From Candidatus Segatella intestinihominis (GTDB taxonomy: Bacteria > Bacteroidota > Bacteroidia > Bacteroidales > Bacteroidaceae), in assembly GCA_900548535.1 (NCBI GenBank), contig URLG01000016.1, forward strand, positions 1 through 44,073: DNA of 44,073 nucleotides, written 5' to 3'. Shown here piece after piece: positions 25,693-34,350 of the stretch. A program made the position numbers and the translations under genes. Position 1 is the first letter of the stretch. Each line of letters starts with the position of its first letter. The notes under the pieces were generated by a model. That model had not been told where the DNA came from. It made no database searches and worked only from the letters and a program-made list of their open reading frames with translations.

Positions 25693-26556
25693 ATGAAACT
25701 CAATTTAACAAAACCTCTAATCGTGTTCGACCTCGAAACCACAGGTCTCGACATGGTCAAGGATCGCATCATACAGATTTCATATATCAAGGTAAGTCCT
25801 GACGGAACGGAAGACAGAAAGAACCTCTTCGTCAATCCTGAGAAGGAGATACCTGCCGAGGTAGTAGCCCTGACCGGTATCAGCAATGAGGATGTCAAGG
25901 ACGCACCTACCTTCAAGCAGTTGGCTGCCACACTGGAGAAGGAGTTTACGGGCTGCGACTTCGCTGGCTACAACTCCAACCACTTCGATGTGCCTATGCT
26001 CGCCGAGGAATTTCTGCGTGCCGGCATCGACTTCGACTTTGCCAAGTGCCGTCTCATCGATGCCCAGACCATCTTCATGAAGATGGAACGCCGCAATCTG
26101 GCTGCCGCCTATAAGTTCTATTGCGGCAGAAAGATGGAGGAAGACTTCGAGGCTCACCGTGCCGACCAGGACACCGAAGCCACCTATCGCGTATTGATGG
26201 GCGAGCTCGACAAGTATGCCCCTGGCGTACAGGAGGAGCCAGAGCGCGTGCTCAACAATGACATGGACCAGCTGGCTGAGTTCTCTAAACAGAACGACAA
26301 TGTAGACTTTGCTGGTCGCATCGTATGGCAGGAAGTGAAGGATGCCAATGGCAATGTGGTAACCAATGAGAAGGGCGAGCCACAGAAGCACGAGGTATTC
26401 AACTTTGGCAAGTACAAAGGATGGGATGTGGCTGAGGTGCTCAATCGCGACCCAGGCTACTTCACATGGGTACTGGGCAGCGACTTCACCAACAACACCA
26501 AGCAAGTATTGACTCGCATTCGCCTGCGTGAGTTTAACAAGCGAATGGGAAGATAA
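25693..26556 (+). CDS. DEDDh 3'-5' exonuclease, DNA polymerase III epsilon-like
   Basis: 287 aa. The DEDDh residues are visible: Asp and Glu in VFDLETTGLD (about 11-20), Asp in NHFDVPML and His/Asp in EAHRADQDTEATY (about 155-167). Residues after about 225 form a short extra domain (FNFGKYKGWDVAEVLNRD) of the DUF3820 type, often found on such exonucleases in Bacteroidetes. It probably proofreads or trims DNA. It lies between dnaN and coaBC in one run of same-strand genes with small gaps. Confidence 0.9.
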   Translation: MKLNLTKPLIVFDLETTGLDMVKDRIIQISYIKVSPDGTEDRKNLFVNPEKEIPAEVVALTGISNEDVKDAPTFKQLAATLEKEFTGCDFAGYNSNHFDVPMLAEEFLRAGIDFDFAKCRLIDAQTIFMKMERRNLAAAYKFYCGRKMEEDFEAHRADQDTEATYRVLMGELDKYAPGVQEEPERVLNNDMDQLAEFSKQNDNVDFAGRIVWQEVKDANGNVVTNEKGEPQKHEVFNFGKYKGWDVAEVLNRDPGYFTWVLGSDFTNNTKQVLTRIRLREFNKRMGR

Positions 26557-26571
26557 CGCAACAAGAGAAAG

Positions 26572-27759
26572 ATGTTAAAAGGAAAGAAAATAGTACTGGG
26601 TATCACTGGGTCGATAGCAGCCTACAAGTCATGCCTCATCATCCGCGGTCTCATCAAGCGCGGTGCTGAGGTACAGGTTGTTATCACCCCAGCCGGCAAG
26701 GAGTTCATCACCCCCATCACCCTGTCAGCCCTTACCCACAAACCCGTGGTGAGCGAGTTTTTCTCGCAGCGTGATGGCACCTGGAATTCGCATGTAGACC
26801 TGGGACTCTGGGCAGGTGCCATGCTCATAGCCCCTTGCACCGCATCCACCATGGGCAAGATGGCTCACGGCATCGCCGACAACATGCTCATCACCACCTA
26901 TCTCTCCATGAAGGCGCCTGTATTTATCGCTCCAGCCATGGACCTCGATATGTACAAGCATCCTTCCACCCAAGCCAACATGAAGACCCTTCTGGGCTAT
27001 GGCAACCAGATCATAGAACCTGAAGTAGGCTTCCTGGCTAGCGGACTGGAGGGCAAGGGACGCATGGAGGAACCAGACATCATCGTCAACTACCTGGACA
27101 GATATTTCGAGGAGAAAGACCTGCTGGGCAAGAAGATCATGATCACAGCCGGACCTACCTACGAGAAGATAGACCCCGTGCGCTTCATCGGCAACTACTC
27201 ATCGGGCAAGATGGGCTTTGCCCTCGCCGAGGAATGTGCCAAGCGTGGAGCTGAGGTAACGCTCATCTCCGGTCCTGTATCGCTAGCTTGCAGCCCCGAC
27301 ATCCACCGCATCGACGTGGAGAGCTGCGAGGAGATGTATCAGGCTGCCACCCAAGCCTTCGAGCAGAGCGATGCAGCCATACTCTGTGCTGCCGTAGCCG
27401 ACTTCCGCCCGGGTGAGGTAGCCGACAAGAAGATAAAGCGAGAGAAGGACGACCTGGAGCTCAGACTCGTGCCAACCCACGACATAGCGGCAGCCCTGGG
27501 CAAGATGAAACAAGAACATCAACGCATCGTAGCTTTCGCCCTGGAAACCAACGACGAAGAGAGCAATGCACAGAAGAAGCGCAAGAAGAAGAACGCAGAC
27601 TTCATCGTGCTCAACTCCACCCGCAATCCAGGCACCACATTCCGCACAGACGACAACCAGATAACCATCATCTCGGAAGAAGGAAAGAAAGAATATGAGA
27701 AGAAACCAAAGACAGAGGTGGCTCACGACATTATTGACGAGCTGGCTCATCTGCTTTAG
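26572..27759 (+). CDS. coaBC: Bifunctional phosphopantothenoylcysteine decarboxylase/synthetase
   Basis: 395 aa, 15 bp after the exonuclease. The N-terminal flavin domain (CoaC) shows GITGSIAAYKS, the His of NSHVDLGLWA, and APAMDLDMYKHP. The LASGLEGKGRMEEP segment carries Ser where Escherichia coli Dfp has its catalytic Cys, a variant I believe is common. The C-terminal CoaB domain begins ITAGPTYEKIDPVRFIGN and contains AAVADFRP and KIKRE. It makes 4'-phosphopantetheine in coenzyme A synthesis. Its last 65 nt overlap the start of the next gene. Confidence 0.95.
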   Translation: MLKGKKIVLGITGSIAAYKSCLIIRGLIKRGAEVQVVITPAGKEFITPITLSALTHKPVVSEFFSQRDGTWNSHVDLGLWAGAMLIAPCTASTMGKMAHGIADNMLITTYLSMKAPVFIAPAMDLDMYKHPSTQANMKTLLGYGNQIIEPEVGFLASGLEGKGRMEEPDIIVNYLDRYFEEKDLLGKKIMITAGPTYEKIDPVRFIGNYSSGKMGFALAEECAKRGAEVTLISGPVSLACSPDIHRIDVESCEEMYQAATQAFEQSDAAILCAAVADFRPGEVADKKIKREKDDLELRLVPTHDIAAALGKMKQEHQRIVAFALETNDEESNAQKKRKKKNADFIVLNSTRNPGTTFRTDDNQITIISEEGKKEYEKKPKTEVAHDIIDELAHLL

Positions 27760-28624
27760 TGGAACTTCTGCGTCAGCACAAGAGTTGCAGGCCAAGATTA
27801 CCATCAACCATGCCCAGATTTCGGGCACGGAAAACAGCGTATTCGATAACTTGCAGCAAACCCTGGAGCAGTTTGTCAACGACAGGCAGTGGACGCATCT
27901 CCAGTTTCAGAAGAACGAGCGCATCATTTGCAACTTCAATATCACCGTGAGCAAATATGACAAGGCCAACAACCTCTTTACCTGTAAGGCCATTGTACAA
28001 GCCAACCGCCCGGTGTATAACTCAGCATACACCTCCACCTTATATAATAATGTGGACGACAACTTCACCTTCAAGTTTGCCGAGTTCGACCAGCTGGAGT
28101 TCAACGAGGAGCAGATAGACAATCCGCTCACCGCCCTCTTCGCCTACTATGCTTATCTCATCATCGGACTGGACCTGGACAGTTTTGCGCCCAATGGCGG
28201 AGAGGACGTGCTGCAAAGATGCATGAACCTGACCAACAATGCGCAGAATCTGGACTATCCGGGCTGGAAGGCATTTGCCGACAATCGCAATCGCTACGCC
28301 ATCATCTCCGACTATCTGGACGGAGCGATGGCACCCTTCCGCCAGTTGCAATACGACTACTATCGCAAGGGACTGGACGAGATGGCAAACAATGCCGAGC
28401 GAGGACGCACCGAGATAACCACCGCCCTGGAGACGCTGCTCAAGAAAGCCAGGGAAGACCGCCCCTTGAGTCTGCTGCCACAGATATGGACAGACTATAA
28501 GAAGGACGAGCTAGCCAACATCTACAAGGGTCATGGCACGCAGAAAGAGAAGGAGTCGATCTACGAACTGCTCTTCGGCATCAACCCTTCGCAAAACTCA
28601 TATTGGGATCAAATAAAGGAATAA
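27695..28624 (+). CDS. DUF4835 family secreted protein
   Basis: 309 aa starting inside coaBC (ATG 27695, preceded by GGAAAG). The first 29 residues form a signal peptide (LLTSWLICFSGTSASA then QELQAK), so the start is well supported although it overlaps coaBC by 65 nt. Landmarks are NITVSKYDKANNLFTCKA, QANRPVYNSAYTSTLYNN and NPLTALFAYYAYLIIGLDLDSFAPNGG, in parts characteristic of DUF4835. This family sits between coaBC and recN in many Bacteroidetes. I recall a proposed link to type IX secretion (PorD-like), but hold it weakly. Confidence 0.9.
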   Translation: MRRNQRQRWLTTLLTSWLICFSGTSASAQELQAKITINHAQISGTENSVFDNLQQTLEQFVNDRQWTHLQFQKNERIICNFNITVSKYDKANNLFTCKAIVQANRPVYNSAYTSTLYNNVDDNFTFKFAEFDQLEFNEEQIDNPLTALFAYYAYLIIGLDLDSFAPNGGEDVLQRCMNLTNNAQNLDYPGWKAFADNRNRYAIISDYLDGAMAPFRQLQYDYYRKGLDEMANNAERGRTEITTALETLLKKAREDRPLSLLPQIWTDYKKDELANIYKGHGTQKEKESIYELLFGINPSQNSYWDQIKE

Positions 28625-28631
28625 AAAGATC

Positions 28632-30308
28632 ATGCTCAAGCAATTATATATCAAGAACTTCACGCTCATCGACGAACTGGACATCCAGCTCCATCCGGGT
28701 TTCTCCGTCATCACGGGCGAAACGGGAGCCGGCAAGAGTATCATCCTCGGAGCCATTGGTCTGCTATTGGGCAACAGAGCCGACACCAAGTCGATCAAGT
28801 CTGGCAGGGACCGCTGCATCATCGAGGCCCACTTCGACCTCTCCAAATACCAGATGCAAGCCTTCTTTGACGACAATGACATCGACTATGACGCCAGCGA
28901 TACCATCATTCGCCGAGAACTGACAGCGGCGGGCAAGAGCCGAGCCTTCATCAATGATACGCCCGTGCCACTCACCCGCATGAGAGAACTGGGCGAACAA
29001 CTGGTAGACATCCATTCCCAGCACCAGAACCTCTTGCTGCAGAAGGAAGACTTCCAGCTCAATGTGGTAGATATTCTGGCGCAAGACGCCTCTCTGCTCC
29101 ATGCCTACCAGCAGGAGTACAAACAGTATACCCAGAAGAAGAACCAGCTGGAGCAACTCAAGGCAGACATCGCCAAGAGCCGAGAGAACGAGGAGTTCAT
29201 GAGATTCCAACACAAAGAGCTTGACGACGCCAAGCTCCAGGAAAACGAGCTCGAGGAACTGGAGCAAGAATCAGAGATGCTGAGCCACTCCGAGGACATC
29301 AAGACGGCTCTCTACACTGCCGACAATGCCCTCTCGGGAGAAGACAAGAGCATCCTGGAGCAACTGCGCACCGCCCAAAACCAGCTGGACAATATCAAGG
29401 AAGTATATCCCGACGTGGCAGAACTGGCAGAGAGAATGCAGTCTAGCTACATCGAACTGAAAGACATCGCCCAGGAAATAGGCTACAGCGTGGACCGTGT
29501 GGAGTTCGACCCAGCACGCCTGAACACCATCAATGAGCGCATAGACCAGCTCTACACCCTCCAGCAGAAATTTCATGTTGAGGACATCACCGCCCTCATC
29601 GCCACGAGAGATCGCATAGCCCAACAACTGGAGAATATCGACCATGGCGACGAAGACATCGAGAGCATGGAGCAAGACGTGAAGTTATCGCTCGAGAAAG
29701 CTCAGCAGGCAGCCAAGAAGCTCACAACCGTGCGCCAGCAGGCAGCCAAGAAGATAGAGCAAGAGATGAAGCAACGACTTGTGCCACTGGGCATTCCGAA
29801 TGTTCGCTTCGAGATTTCCTTCAGCGAGAAACCACTGAGCAAGGACGGCATAGACAAGGTCAACTTCCTCTTCAGTGCCAACCGCTCCACCCCATTGCAG
29901 CCTGTCAGTCAGGTGGCATCGGGCGGTGAGATAGCGCGCGTCATGCTCTCGCTCAAGGCGATGATCAGCGGAGCCGTGAAGTTGCCTACCATCATCTTCG
30001 ATGAGATAGACACGGGCGTGAGCGGCAAGATAGCCGAGAAGATGGCAGAGATCATGACCGAGATGGGCAACTTGGAGCGCCAGGTCATCTCCATCACCCA
30101 CCTGCCACAGATAGCAGCCATGGGCAGCCACCACTATAAGGTGCTGAAGGAGGAGACCGACCATGGCACCATCTCGCAGATGAGAGAGCTCAGCGAGCCA
30201 GAGCGCATCCAGGAGATAGCGCAGATGCTCAGCGGTAGCGACATCACGGAGGCAGCCCTTGCCAATGCCAAGGAACTGCTCCACAAACATACGAATAAAA
30301 GAAAATGA
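28632..30308 (+). CDS. recN: DNA repair ATPase RecN
   Basis: 558 aa. The Walker A motif GETGAGKSI (about 31-39) follows IKNFTLIDELDIQLHPGFSV. A long coiled coil (about 150-390) separates it from the SMC-type signature VASGGEIARVMLSLKAM and Walker B IIFDEIDTGVSG. It works on double-strand break repair with RecA. It starts 7 bp after DUF4835 and overlaps the next gene by 4 bp (ATGA). Confidence 0.96.
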   Translation: MLKQLYIKNFTLIDELDIQLHPGFSVITGETGAGKSIILGAIGLLLGNRADTKSIKSGRDRCIIEAHFDLSKYQMQAFFDDNDIDYDASDTIIRRELTAAGKSRAFINDTPVPLTRMRELGEQLVDIHSQHQNLLLQKEDFQLNVVDILAQDASLLHAYQQEYKQYTQKKNQLEQLKADIAKSRENEEFMRFQHKELDDAKLQENELEELEQESEMLSHSEDIKTALYTADNALSGEDKSILEQLRTAQNQLDNIKEVYPDVAELAERMQSSYIELKDIAQEIGYSVDRVEFDPARLNTINERIDQLYTLQQKFHVEDITALIATRDRIAQQLENIDHGDEDIESMEQDVKLSLEKAQQAAKKLTTVRQQAAKKIEQEMKQRLVPLGIPNVRFEISFSEKPLSKDGIDKVNFLFSANRSTPLQPVSQVASGGEIARVMLSLKAMISGAVKLPTIIFDEIDTGVSGKIAEKMAEIMTEMGNLERQVISITHLPQIAAMGSHHYKVLKEETDHGTISQMRELSEPERIQEIAQMLSGSDITEAALANAKELLHKHTNKRK

Positions 30309-31951
30309 AAAGAATAAGTATCATCATCATGACCCTCGTGTTGTGCGCATCCAGCCTGATGGCGCAACCGGGTCCAGTACAGAAGGTTTCAAAGAGTGTG
30401 TTCACGCTCACCACCTTCAATAAGGACGGAGGCATCATCGCCTCTACACAGGGAGTATTTATCGACAACAAGGGTACCGCCATCAGCACCTTCAAGCCTT
30501 TCGTGGGAGCCACCAAGGCTAGCATCGTGGATGCCTCGGGCAAGTCGATGAATGTAGATGCCATCCTCGGTGCCGATGAGCTCTACGATGTGGCTAAGTT
30601 CAGAATCATAGGTGCCACCACCGCCGTCCCTATCGCCAGCAAGGCATCCGTGGCAGGCGAGAAGGTATGGCTCGTGCCATACTCCATCAAGAAGTCGCCA
30701 TTCCAGCAGGAAGACATCAGCAGCGTGGAGAACTTCATGACCACCTATAATTATTATATCTTCTCCACTAGCGTGCCTGAGAATGCCGTGGGGTGCCCAT
30801 TCGTCAATAAGAACGGACAGGTCATCGGACTGATGCACACCAATGGTCAGACCACAGCCATCGACGCCAACTACGCCAAGCAGCTCAAGGTAACTGGACT
30901 TTCCACCCTCGATGCAGCCCTCCGCGAGACGGGCATCCGCACCGCCCTGCCTGATACCGAGCAAGATGCCATCACCATGATGACATTGAAGAAGGGACAG
31001 ATACCTGTGGATGTATACAATGAATACACCCAGGAGTTTATCAACAAGTTCCCTACCTCAGCATTTGGCTACAAGGAGAAAGCCCTCTATCTCGTGGACC
31101 AGGAGAAGTATGACGAGGCAGCCAAACTGATGGAGCAAGGCATCAAGAAGAGCGCAGCCAAGGACGAGGCTCACTCCAACTATGCCGACCTCATCTACCA
31201 GAAGATAGCCTACAAGGGCGACAGCACCTACACCGCCTGGACTCTGGACAAGGCGATAGACGAGGCACAGAAGGCATACGCTGCCAAGCCACAGCCGGTA
31301 TACAAGCACCAGGAGGCACAGATCTACTTCCTCAAGGGCAACTACCAGAAGGCTTGCGACATGTTCCTAGACCTGACCAAGAGCAATCTGAATGGTGGTG
31401 AACTCTACTTTGAGGCAGCTCAGGCCAAGACCCACCTCAAGGCGCCAGCTCAGGAAATAGAGGTATTACTGGACAGCGCCATCAGCGTGGGCGCTCGCAC
31501 GGGCATGGCAGGCAATTACTACTTGGCACGTGCCAACTTCCTGAACGAGCAGGGCCAGTATCGCCGTGCCATCCAGGATTACAACATGTATGACTCCATC
31601 GCTCGCCCGGTGGATGCCAGCTTCTTCTACACCCGCTATCAGTGCGAGACCAAGCTCCGCATGTGGCAGCCTGCCCTCTTGGACATCGCCCGTGCCTGCT
31701 ATCTGGCCCCTAAGCAGCCTACATTCTTTGCAGAATGGGCAAGTCTGGATCTCCGTGTGAAGCGTTATGATGAGGGCATCAGCGCAGCCACCCACTGCAC
31801 CGAGCTAGCACCCGAATATGCCGATGGCTACTTGCTCCTCGGTCTCCTGCAGAAGGAGAAGGGCTTGAAGGATGAAGCCATCAAGAATCTGAAGAAAGCG
31901 CAGGAGCTGGGAGATACCCGTGCAGCTGATTATTTAAGTAAAATGAAGTAA
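30305..31951 (+). CDS. Secreted TPR protein with an inactive trypsin-like domain
   Basis: 548 aa with a signal peptide ending near LMAQ (residue 21). Residues about 25-205 follow the HtrA-type protease fold: GVFIDNKGTAIS, LYDVAKFRI, and GCPFVNKNGQVIGL. The catalytic His position (TNNHVV in HtrA) reads STFKPFV, and the serine motif GNSGG reads NAVGC, so His and Ser are absent, while the Asp of DVA remains. From about 225 onward several TPR units follow (FGYKEKALYLVDQEKYDEAAKLMEQG and later copies, parts quoted). It is probably a peptide- or protein-binding scaffold. It overlaps recN by 4 bp, so translation is likely coupled. Confidence 0.85.
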   Translation: MKRISIIIMTLVLCASSLMAQPGPVQKVSKSVFTLTTFNKDGGIIASTQGVFIDNKGTAISTFKPFVGATKASIVDASGKSMNVDAILGADELYDVAKFRIIGATTAVPIASKASVAGEKVWLVPYSIKKSPFQQEDISSVENFMTTYNYYIFSTSVPENAVGCPFVNKNGQVIGLMHTNGQTTAIDANYAKQLKVTGLSTLDAALRETGIRTALPDTEQDAITMMTLKKGQIPVDVYNEYTQEFINKFPTSAFGYKEKALYLVDQEKYDEAAKLMEQGIKKSAAKDEAHSNYADLIYQKIAYKGDSTYTAWTLDKAIDEAQKAYAAKPQPVYKHQEAQIYFLKGNYQKACDMFLDLTKSNLNGGELYFEAAQAKTHLKAPAQEIEVLLDSAISVGARTGMAGNYYLARANFLNEQGQYRRAIQDYNMYDSIARPVDASFFYTRYQCETKLRMWQPALLDIARACYLAPKQPTFFAEWASLDLRVKRYDEGISAATHCTELAPEYADGYLLLGLLQKEKGLKDEAIKNLKKAQELGDTRAADYLSKMK

Positions 31952-31998
31952 AAAGCAAAATAGTTAGCAAAATATTTGGTAGATTCACAAAAAAGTAT

Positions 31999-32006
31999 TA
32001 CCTTTG
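31999..32006 (+). promoter_or_regulatory. Putative -7 element of the tRNA-Arg gene
   Basis: TACCTTTG (TAnnTTTG), about 60 bp before the mature tRNA. Confidence 0.5.
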
Positions 32007-32068
32007 CAGTCGCAAAATCAAATAAGCCTGGGGAAAACTGAAATTTTCAAATGCAGGCGTTGGTATGA

Positions 32069-32143
32069 GGTTCCGTAGCTCAGTTGGATTAGAGCAACAG
32101 CCTTCTAAGCTGTGGGTCTTGGGTTCGAACCCCAACGGAATCA
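32069..32143 (+). tRNA. tRNA-Arg (anticodon TCT)
   Basis: A complete cloverleaf: acceptor GGTTCCG with CGGAATC, D arm GCTC...GAGC, anticodon stem ACAGC/GCTGT around CTTCTAA (anticodon TCT, 32104-32106), and T arm TTGGG-TTCGAAC-CCCAA with discriminator A. CCA is not encoded. It reads AGA codons. Confidence 0.97.
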
Positions 32144-32184
32144 CAACCTGAAGTTTGGTTTTGGATTGGTCAAAATCCAATAGA

Positions 32185-32227
32185 AAAGCAGCAACCTAAG
32201 GCCGATAGGGTTGCTGCTTTTTTTATT
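32185..32227 (+). terminator. Intrinsic terminator after tRNA-Arg
   Basis: AAAGCAGCAACC (32185-32196) pairs perfectly with 32209-32220, followed by a T-run. Confidence 0.9.
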
Positions 32228-32232
32228 TTATC

Positions 32233-32279
32233 ACAAATGCTGGGAGGGCAGGTTTGTTACCTGCCCTCCCAGCATTTGT
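32233..32279. repeat. Perfect 21-bp inverted repeat, 5-nt loop
   Basis: Positions 32233-32253 are exactly complementary to 32259-32279, with loop TTGTT. The arm contains TGCTGGGAGGGCAGG. No T-run follows, so it is not a normal terminator. The core ATGCTGGGAGG also occurs unpaired at 2858-2868. It may be a palindromic repeat or a processed RNA structure. Confidence 0.85.
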
Positions 32280-32309
32280 ACTATAAAAGTCATAGAGAAT
32301 TTATAGAAC

Positions 32310-32348
32310 AAAAAAATGGGCATCTATTTTTGTAAAAATAAATGCCCA
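32310..32348 (-). terminator. Terminator of the Rnf operon
   Basis: On the minus strand TGGGCAT pairs with ATGCCCA (32342-32348 with 32317-32323) around an A/T-rich stem extension, followed by a T-run. It lies 45 bp after rnfA. Confidence 0.8.
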
Positions 32349-32392
32349 CTATATCAATCTATATCAATAGTAAATGATTCCGAAGTAATCTC

Positions 32393-32995
32393 TTACTCCA
32401 AACCGAAGAGTGCCTTCAAGCCACCATCCACTCCAGAGAAGCCCATGAAGGCAAGACTCAGGAGAGAAGCTGTAACCAGCACGATTGCCATGCCCTGCAT
32501 ACCCTTAGGGATGCGAACCAAAGCCTGCTGCTCACGGATGCCTGCGAATACGATCAAGGCAAGCGCAAAGCCCAGGGCGGTAGAGAAAGCATAGACCACA
32601 CTCTCGAGCAGATTGAAGTCCTTCTGGATCACCAAGATAGCTACACCCAGCACGGCACAGTTGGTAGTGATCAATGGCAGGAAGATGCCCAGTGCCTGAT
32701 ACAAGGCAGGAGAAACCTTCTTCAGGATAATCTCCACCATCTGAACCAATGCCGCAATCACGAGGATGAACGACAGGGTCTGCAAGTACTGCAATCCGAA
32801 TGGGTCGAGCACATACTTCTGCACCAACCATGTGATGATGGTAGCCAAAGTCAATACGAAGGCGATGGCACCACCCATACCGATGGCTGTATCAATCTTC
32901 TTCGATACGCCCAGGAATGGACAGATACCGAGAAACTGCGACAAGACGATGTTGTTAACGAATATCGCAGAGATAAATATCAATAAATATTCCAT
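32393..32995 (-). CDS. rnfA: Rnf complex subunit RnfA
   Basis: 200 aa, about six membrane helices. It opens MEYLLIFISAIFVNNIVLSQFLGICPFLGVSKK in the family pattern and has LITTNCAVLGVA, the conserved turn shared by RnfA and RnfE that contributes a Cys to an intramembrane iron-sulfur site. The complex moves electrons between ferredoxin and NAD+ while pumping Na+ or H+. It is the last gene of the operon. Confidence 0.97.
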   Translation of the reverse strand: MEYLLIFISAIFVNNIVLSQFLGICPFLGVSKKIDTAIGMGGAIAFVLTLATIITWLVQKYVLDPFGLQYLQTLSFILVIAALVQMVEIILKKVSPALYQALGIFLPLITTNCAVLGVAILVIQKDFNLLESVVYAFSTALGFALALIVFAGIREQQALVRIPKGMQGMAIVLVTASLLSLAFMGFSGVDGGLKALFGLE

Positions 32996-33043
32996 TTTAC
33001 ATTTTCTATTTAAAAAGAATCAGAAAGCCTAAGCAGGAAAAAC

Positions 33044-33113
33044 TCCCAACTCCCAACTCCTAACTCCTAACTCCTAACTCCTAACTCCTAACTCCTAACT
33101 CCTAACTCCTAAC
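33044..33113 (-). repeat. GTTAGGA heptamer tract at the rnfE 3' end
   Basis: Ten 7-bp units (TCCTAAC or TCCCAAC on plus, GTTAGGA or GTTGGGA on minus). The rnfE stop codon and its last codons lie inside, so the tract supplies the VRS C-terminus. It fills the gap to rnfA. Confidence 0.95.
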
Positions 33114-33686
33114 TTTATTAAATATAGCAATCAGATAACCCAATGTGAGGAAGGCACCTGGAGGCAAGATAAACACCAAGATGTTGGTGGTCTCTGGCAA
33201 CAAGCCGATGCCAAACACACTGCCTGCGCCCAATATCTCGCGGGCACAACCCAGCAGCGTCAGGGCGAGGGTGAAACCGAGTCCACAACCCAGACCATCG
33301 AAGAGGCTGGCAAGTGGTGAATTCTTAGCCGCAAAGCTCTCAGCACGACCCAGGATGATACAGTTGACCACAATCAGCGGGATGTAGATACCCAGCGCCT
33401 GGTTGATGCTATCTGGAGCATAGGCACTCATCAACATCTGCAGAATGGTTACGAACGCCGCAATCACTACGATAAACACAGGAATGCGCACCATATCTGG
33501 CGTAATCTTCTTGATGCAAGAGATCACGAAGTTGGTGCAAATCAGCACTGCCATAGTAGCCAAACCCATGGACAAGCCATTGATGGCACTAGTGGTAGTA
33601 GCCAAGGTAGGACACATACCAAGCAACAACACGAAGGTTGGATTCTCCTTGATGAGTCCGTTCATCAAAATTTTCATATTACTCAT
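33102..33686 (-). CDS. rnfE: Rnf complex subunit RnfE
   Basis: 194 aa, about six helices, with IPLIVVNCIILGRAESFAAKNSPLASLFDG matching the family in parts, including the conserved Asn-Cys and the RAEsFA turn. RnfA and RnfE are inverted paralogues that form the ion channel core. The last three codons (GTT AGG AGT) before TAG are made of the heptamer repeat. It starts 6 bp after rnfG. Confidence 0.96.
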   Translation of the reverse strand: MSNMKILMNGLIKENPTFVLLLGMCPTLATTTSAINGLSMGLATMAVLICTNFVISCIKKITPDMVRIPVFIVVIAAFVTILQMLMSAYAPDSINQALGIYIPLIVVNCIILGRAESFAAKNSPLASLFDGLGCGLGFTLALTLLGCAREILGAGSVFGIGLLPETTNILVFILPPGAFLTLGYLIAIFNKVRS

Positions 33687-33692
33687 ATCGGC

Positions 33693-34337
33693 TTATCCTT
33701 TCTTTTCGTTATGTTCTACTTTAGAGGCACCGCTCTCGCCGTCCACAGCCTTCTGGCTGTATGCAGCGTAAGCCTGGTTGATGGCCTTGAGGAAGGCACG
33801 GCTGGTGATGGTGCTGGCAGTGATGGCATCCACGGCATTGCCGCTCTTGTCGTCCTTGCTCACGTGCAGGTCGCCGTCCTTAGGGCTCTTGCCTATCACG
33901 CTACCCTTGCCGTCTTTCTGGAACCATGTGGTACACTTGGCACCCAGTCCAGGAGTCTCAGAAGCCTGGAGCACGGTGTAACCCAATATCTTGCCCTCAG
34001 GGTCAAAGCCCACGAGCACCTTCAGGTCGCCACCAAAACCGCCAGTGGTACTCTCCACGGCAGCACCCAGCTCCTTGCCACTCTTATCCGAACACTTGTG
34101 GATGGTGAAGCTTACCTCCTTGCCATCCATCTGCTGCATTACCTCCTGAGGCTCAGCCACCTGAAGGTCGTCAGTCCCCATCACGCTCTTGATGCCGGCA
34201 GCGAGGCTCTTCTCAGCCTTCTCTGCGATAGGACCCGCAGTGACATGGTTCACCAATGCCAAGATGGCACCCACGATGAGGGCTACGCCAACGAGCATCA
34301 AGACCATGTTCTTCAATGATGATTCTAATTTCTGCAT
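33693..34337 (-). CDS. rnfG: Rnf complex subunit RnfG (covalent FMN)
   Basis: 214 aa. One N-terminal membrane helix (about 10-30) is followed by an exported FMN domain. The flavinylation motif S/T-G/A-x-T-x-T-S is seen as ASTITSRA near residue 180, with the FMN-bound Thr. LGYTVLQASETPGLGAKC is a family landmark. It lies 13 bp after rnfD and 6 bp before rnfE. Confidence 0.95.
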   Translation of the reverse strand: MQKLESSLKNMVLMLVGVALIVGAILALVNHVTAGPIAEKAEKSLAAGIKSVMGTDDLQVAEPQEVMQQMDGKEVSFTIHKCSDKSGKELGAAVESTTGGFGGDLKVLVGFDPEGKILGYTVLQASETPGLGAKCTTWFQKDGKGSVIGKSPKDGDLHVSKDDKSGNAVDAITASTITSRAFLKAINQAYAAYSQKAVDGESGASKVEHNEKKG

Positions 34338-34350
34338 TCTTCAGTCCTCC

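Noticed and set aside
27031..27072. Ser in place of the catalytic Cys in the CoaC domain
   Set aside because: The LASGLxGxGRM form is, as far as I know, widespread in CoaBC proteins, so I do not call it a defect.
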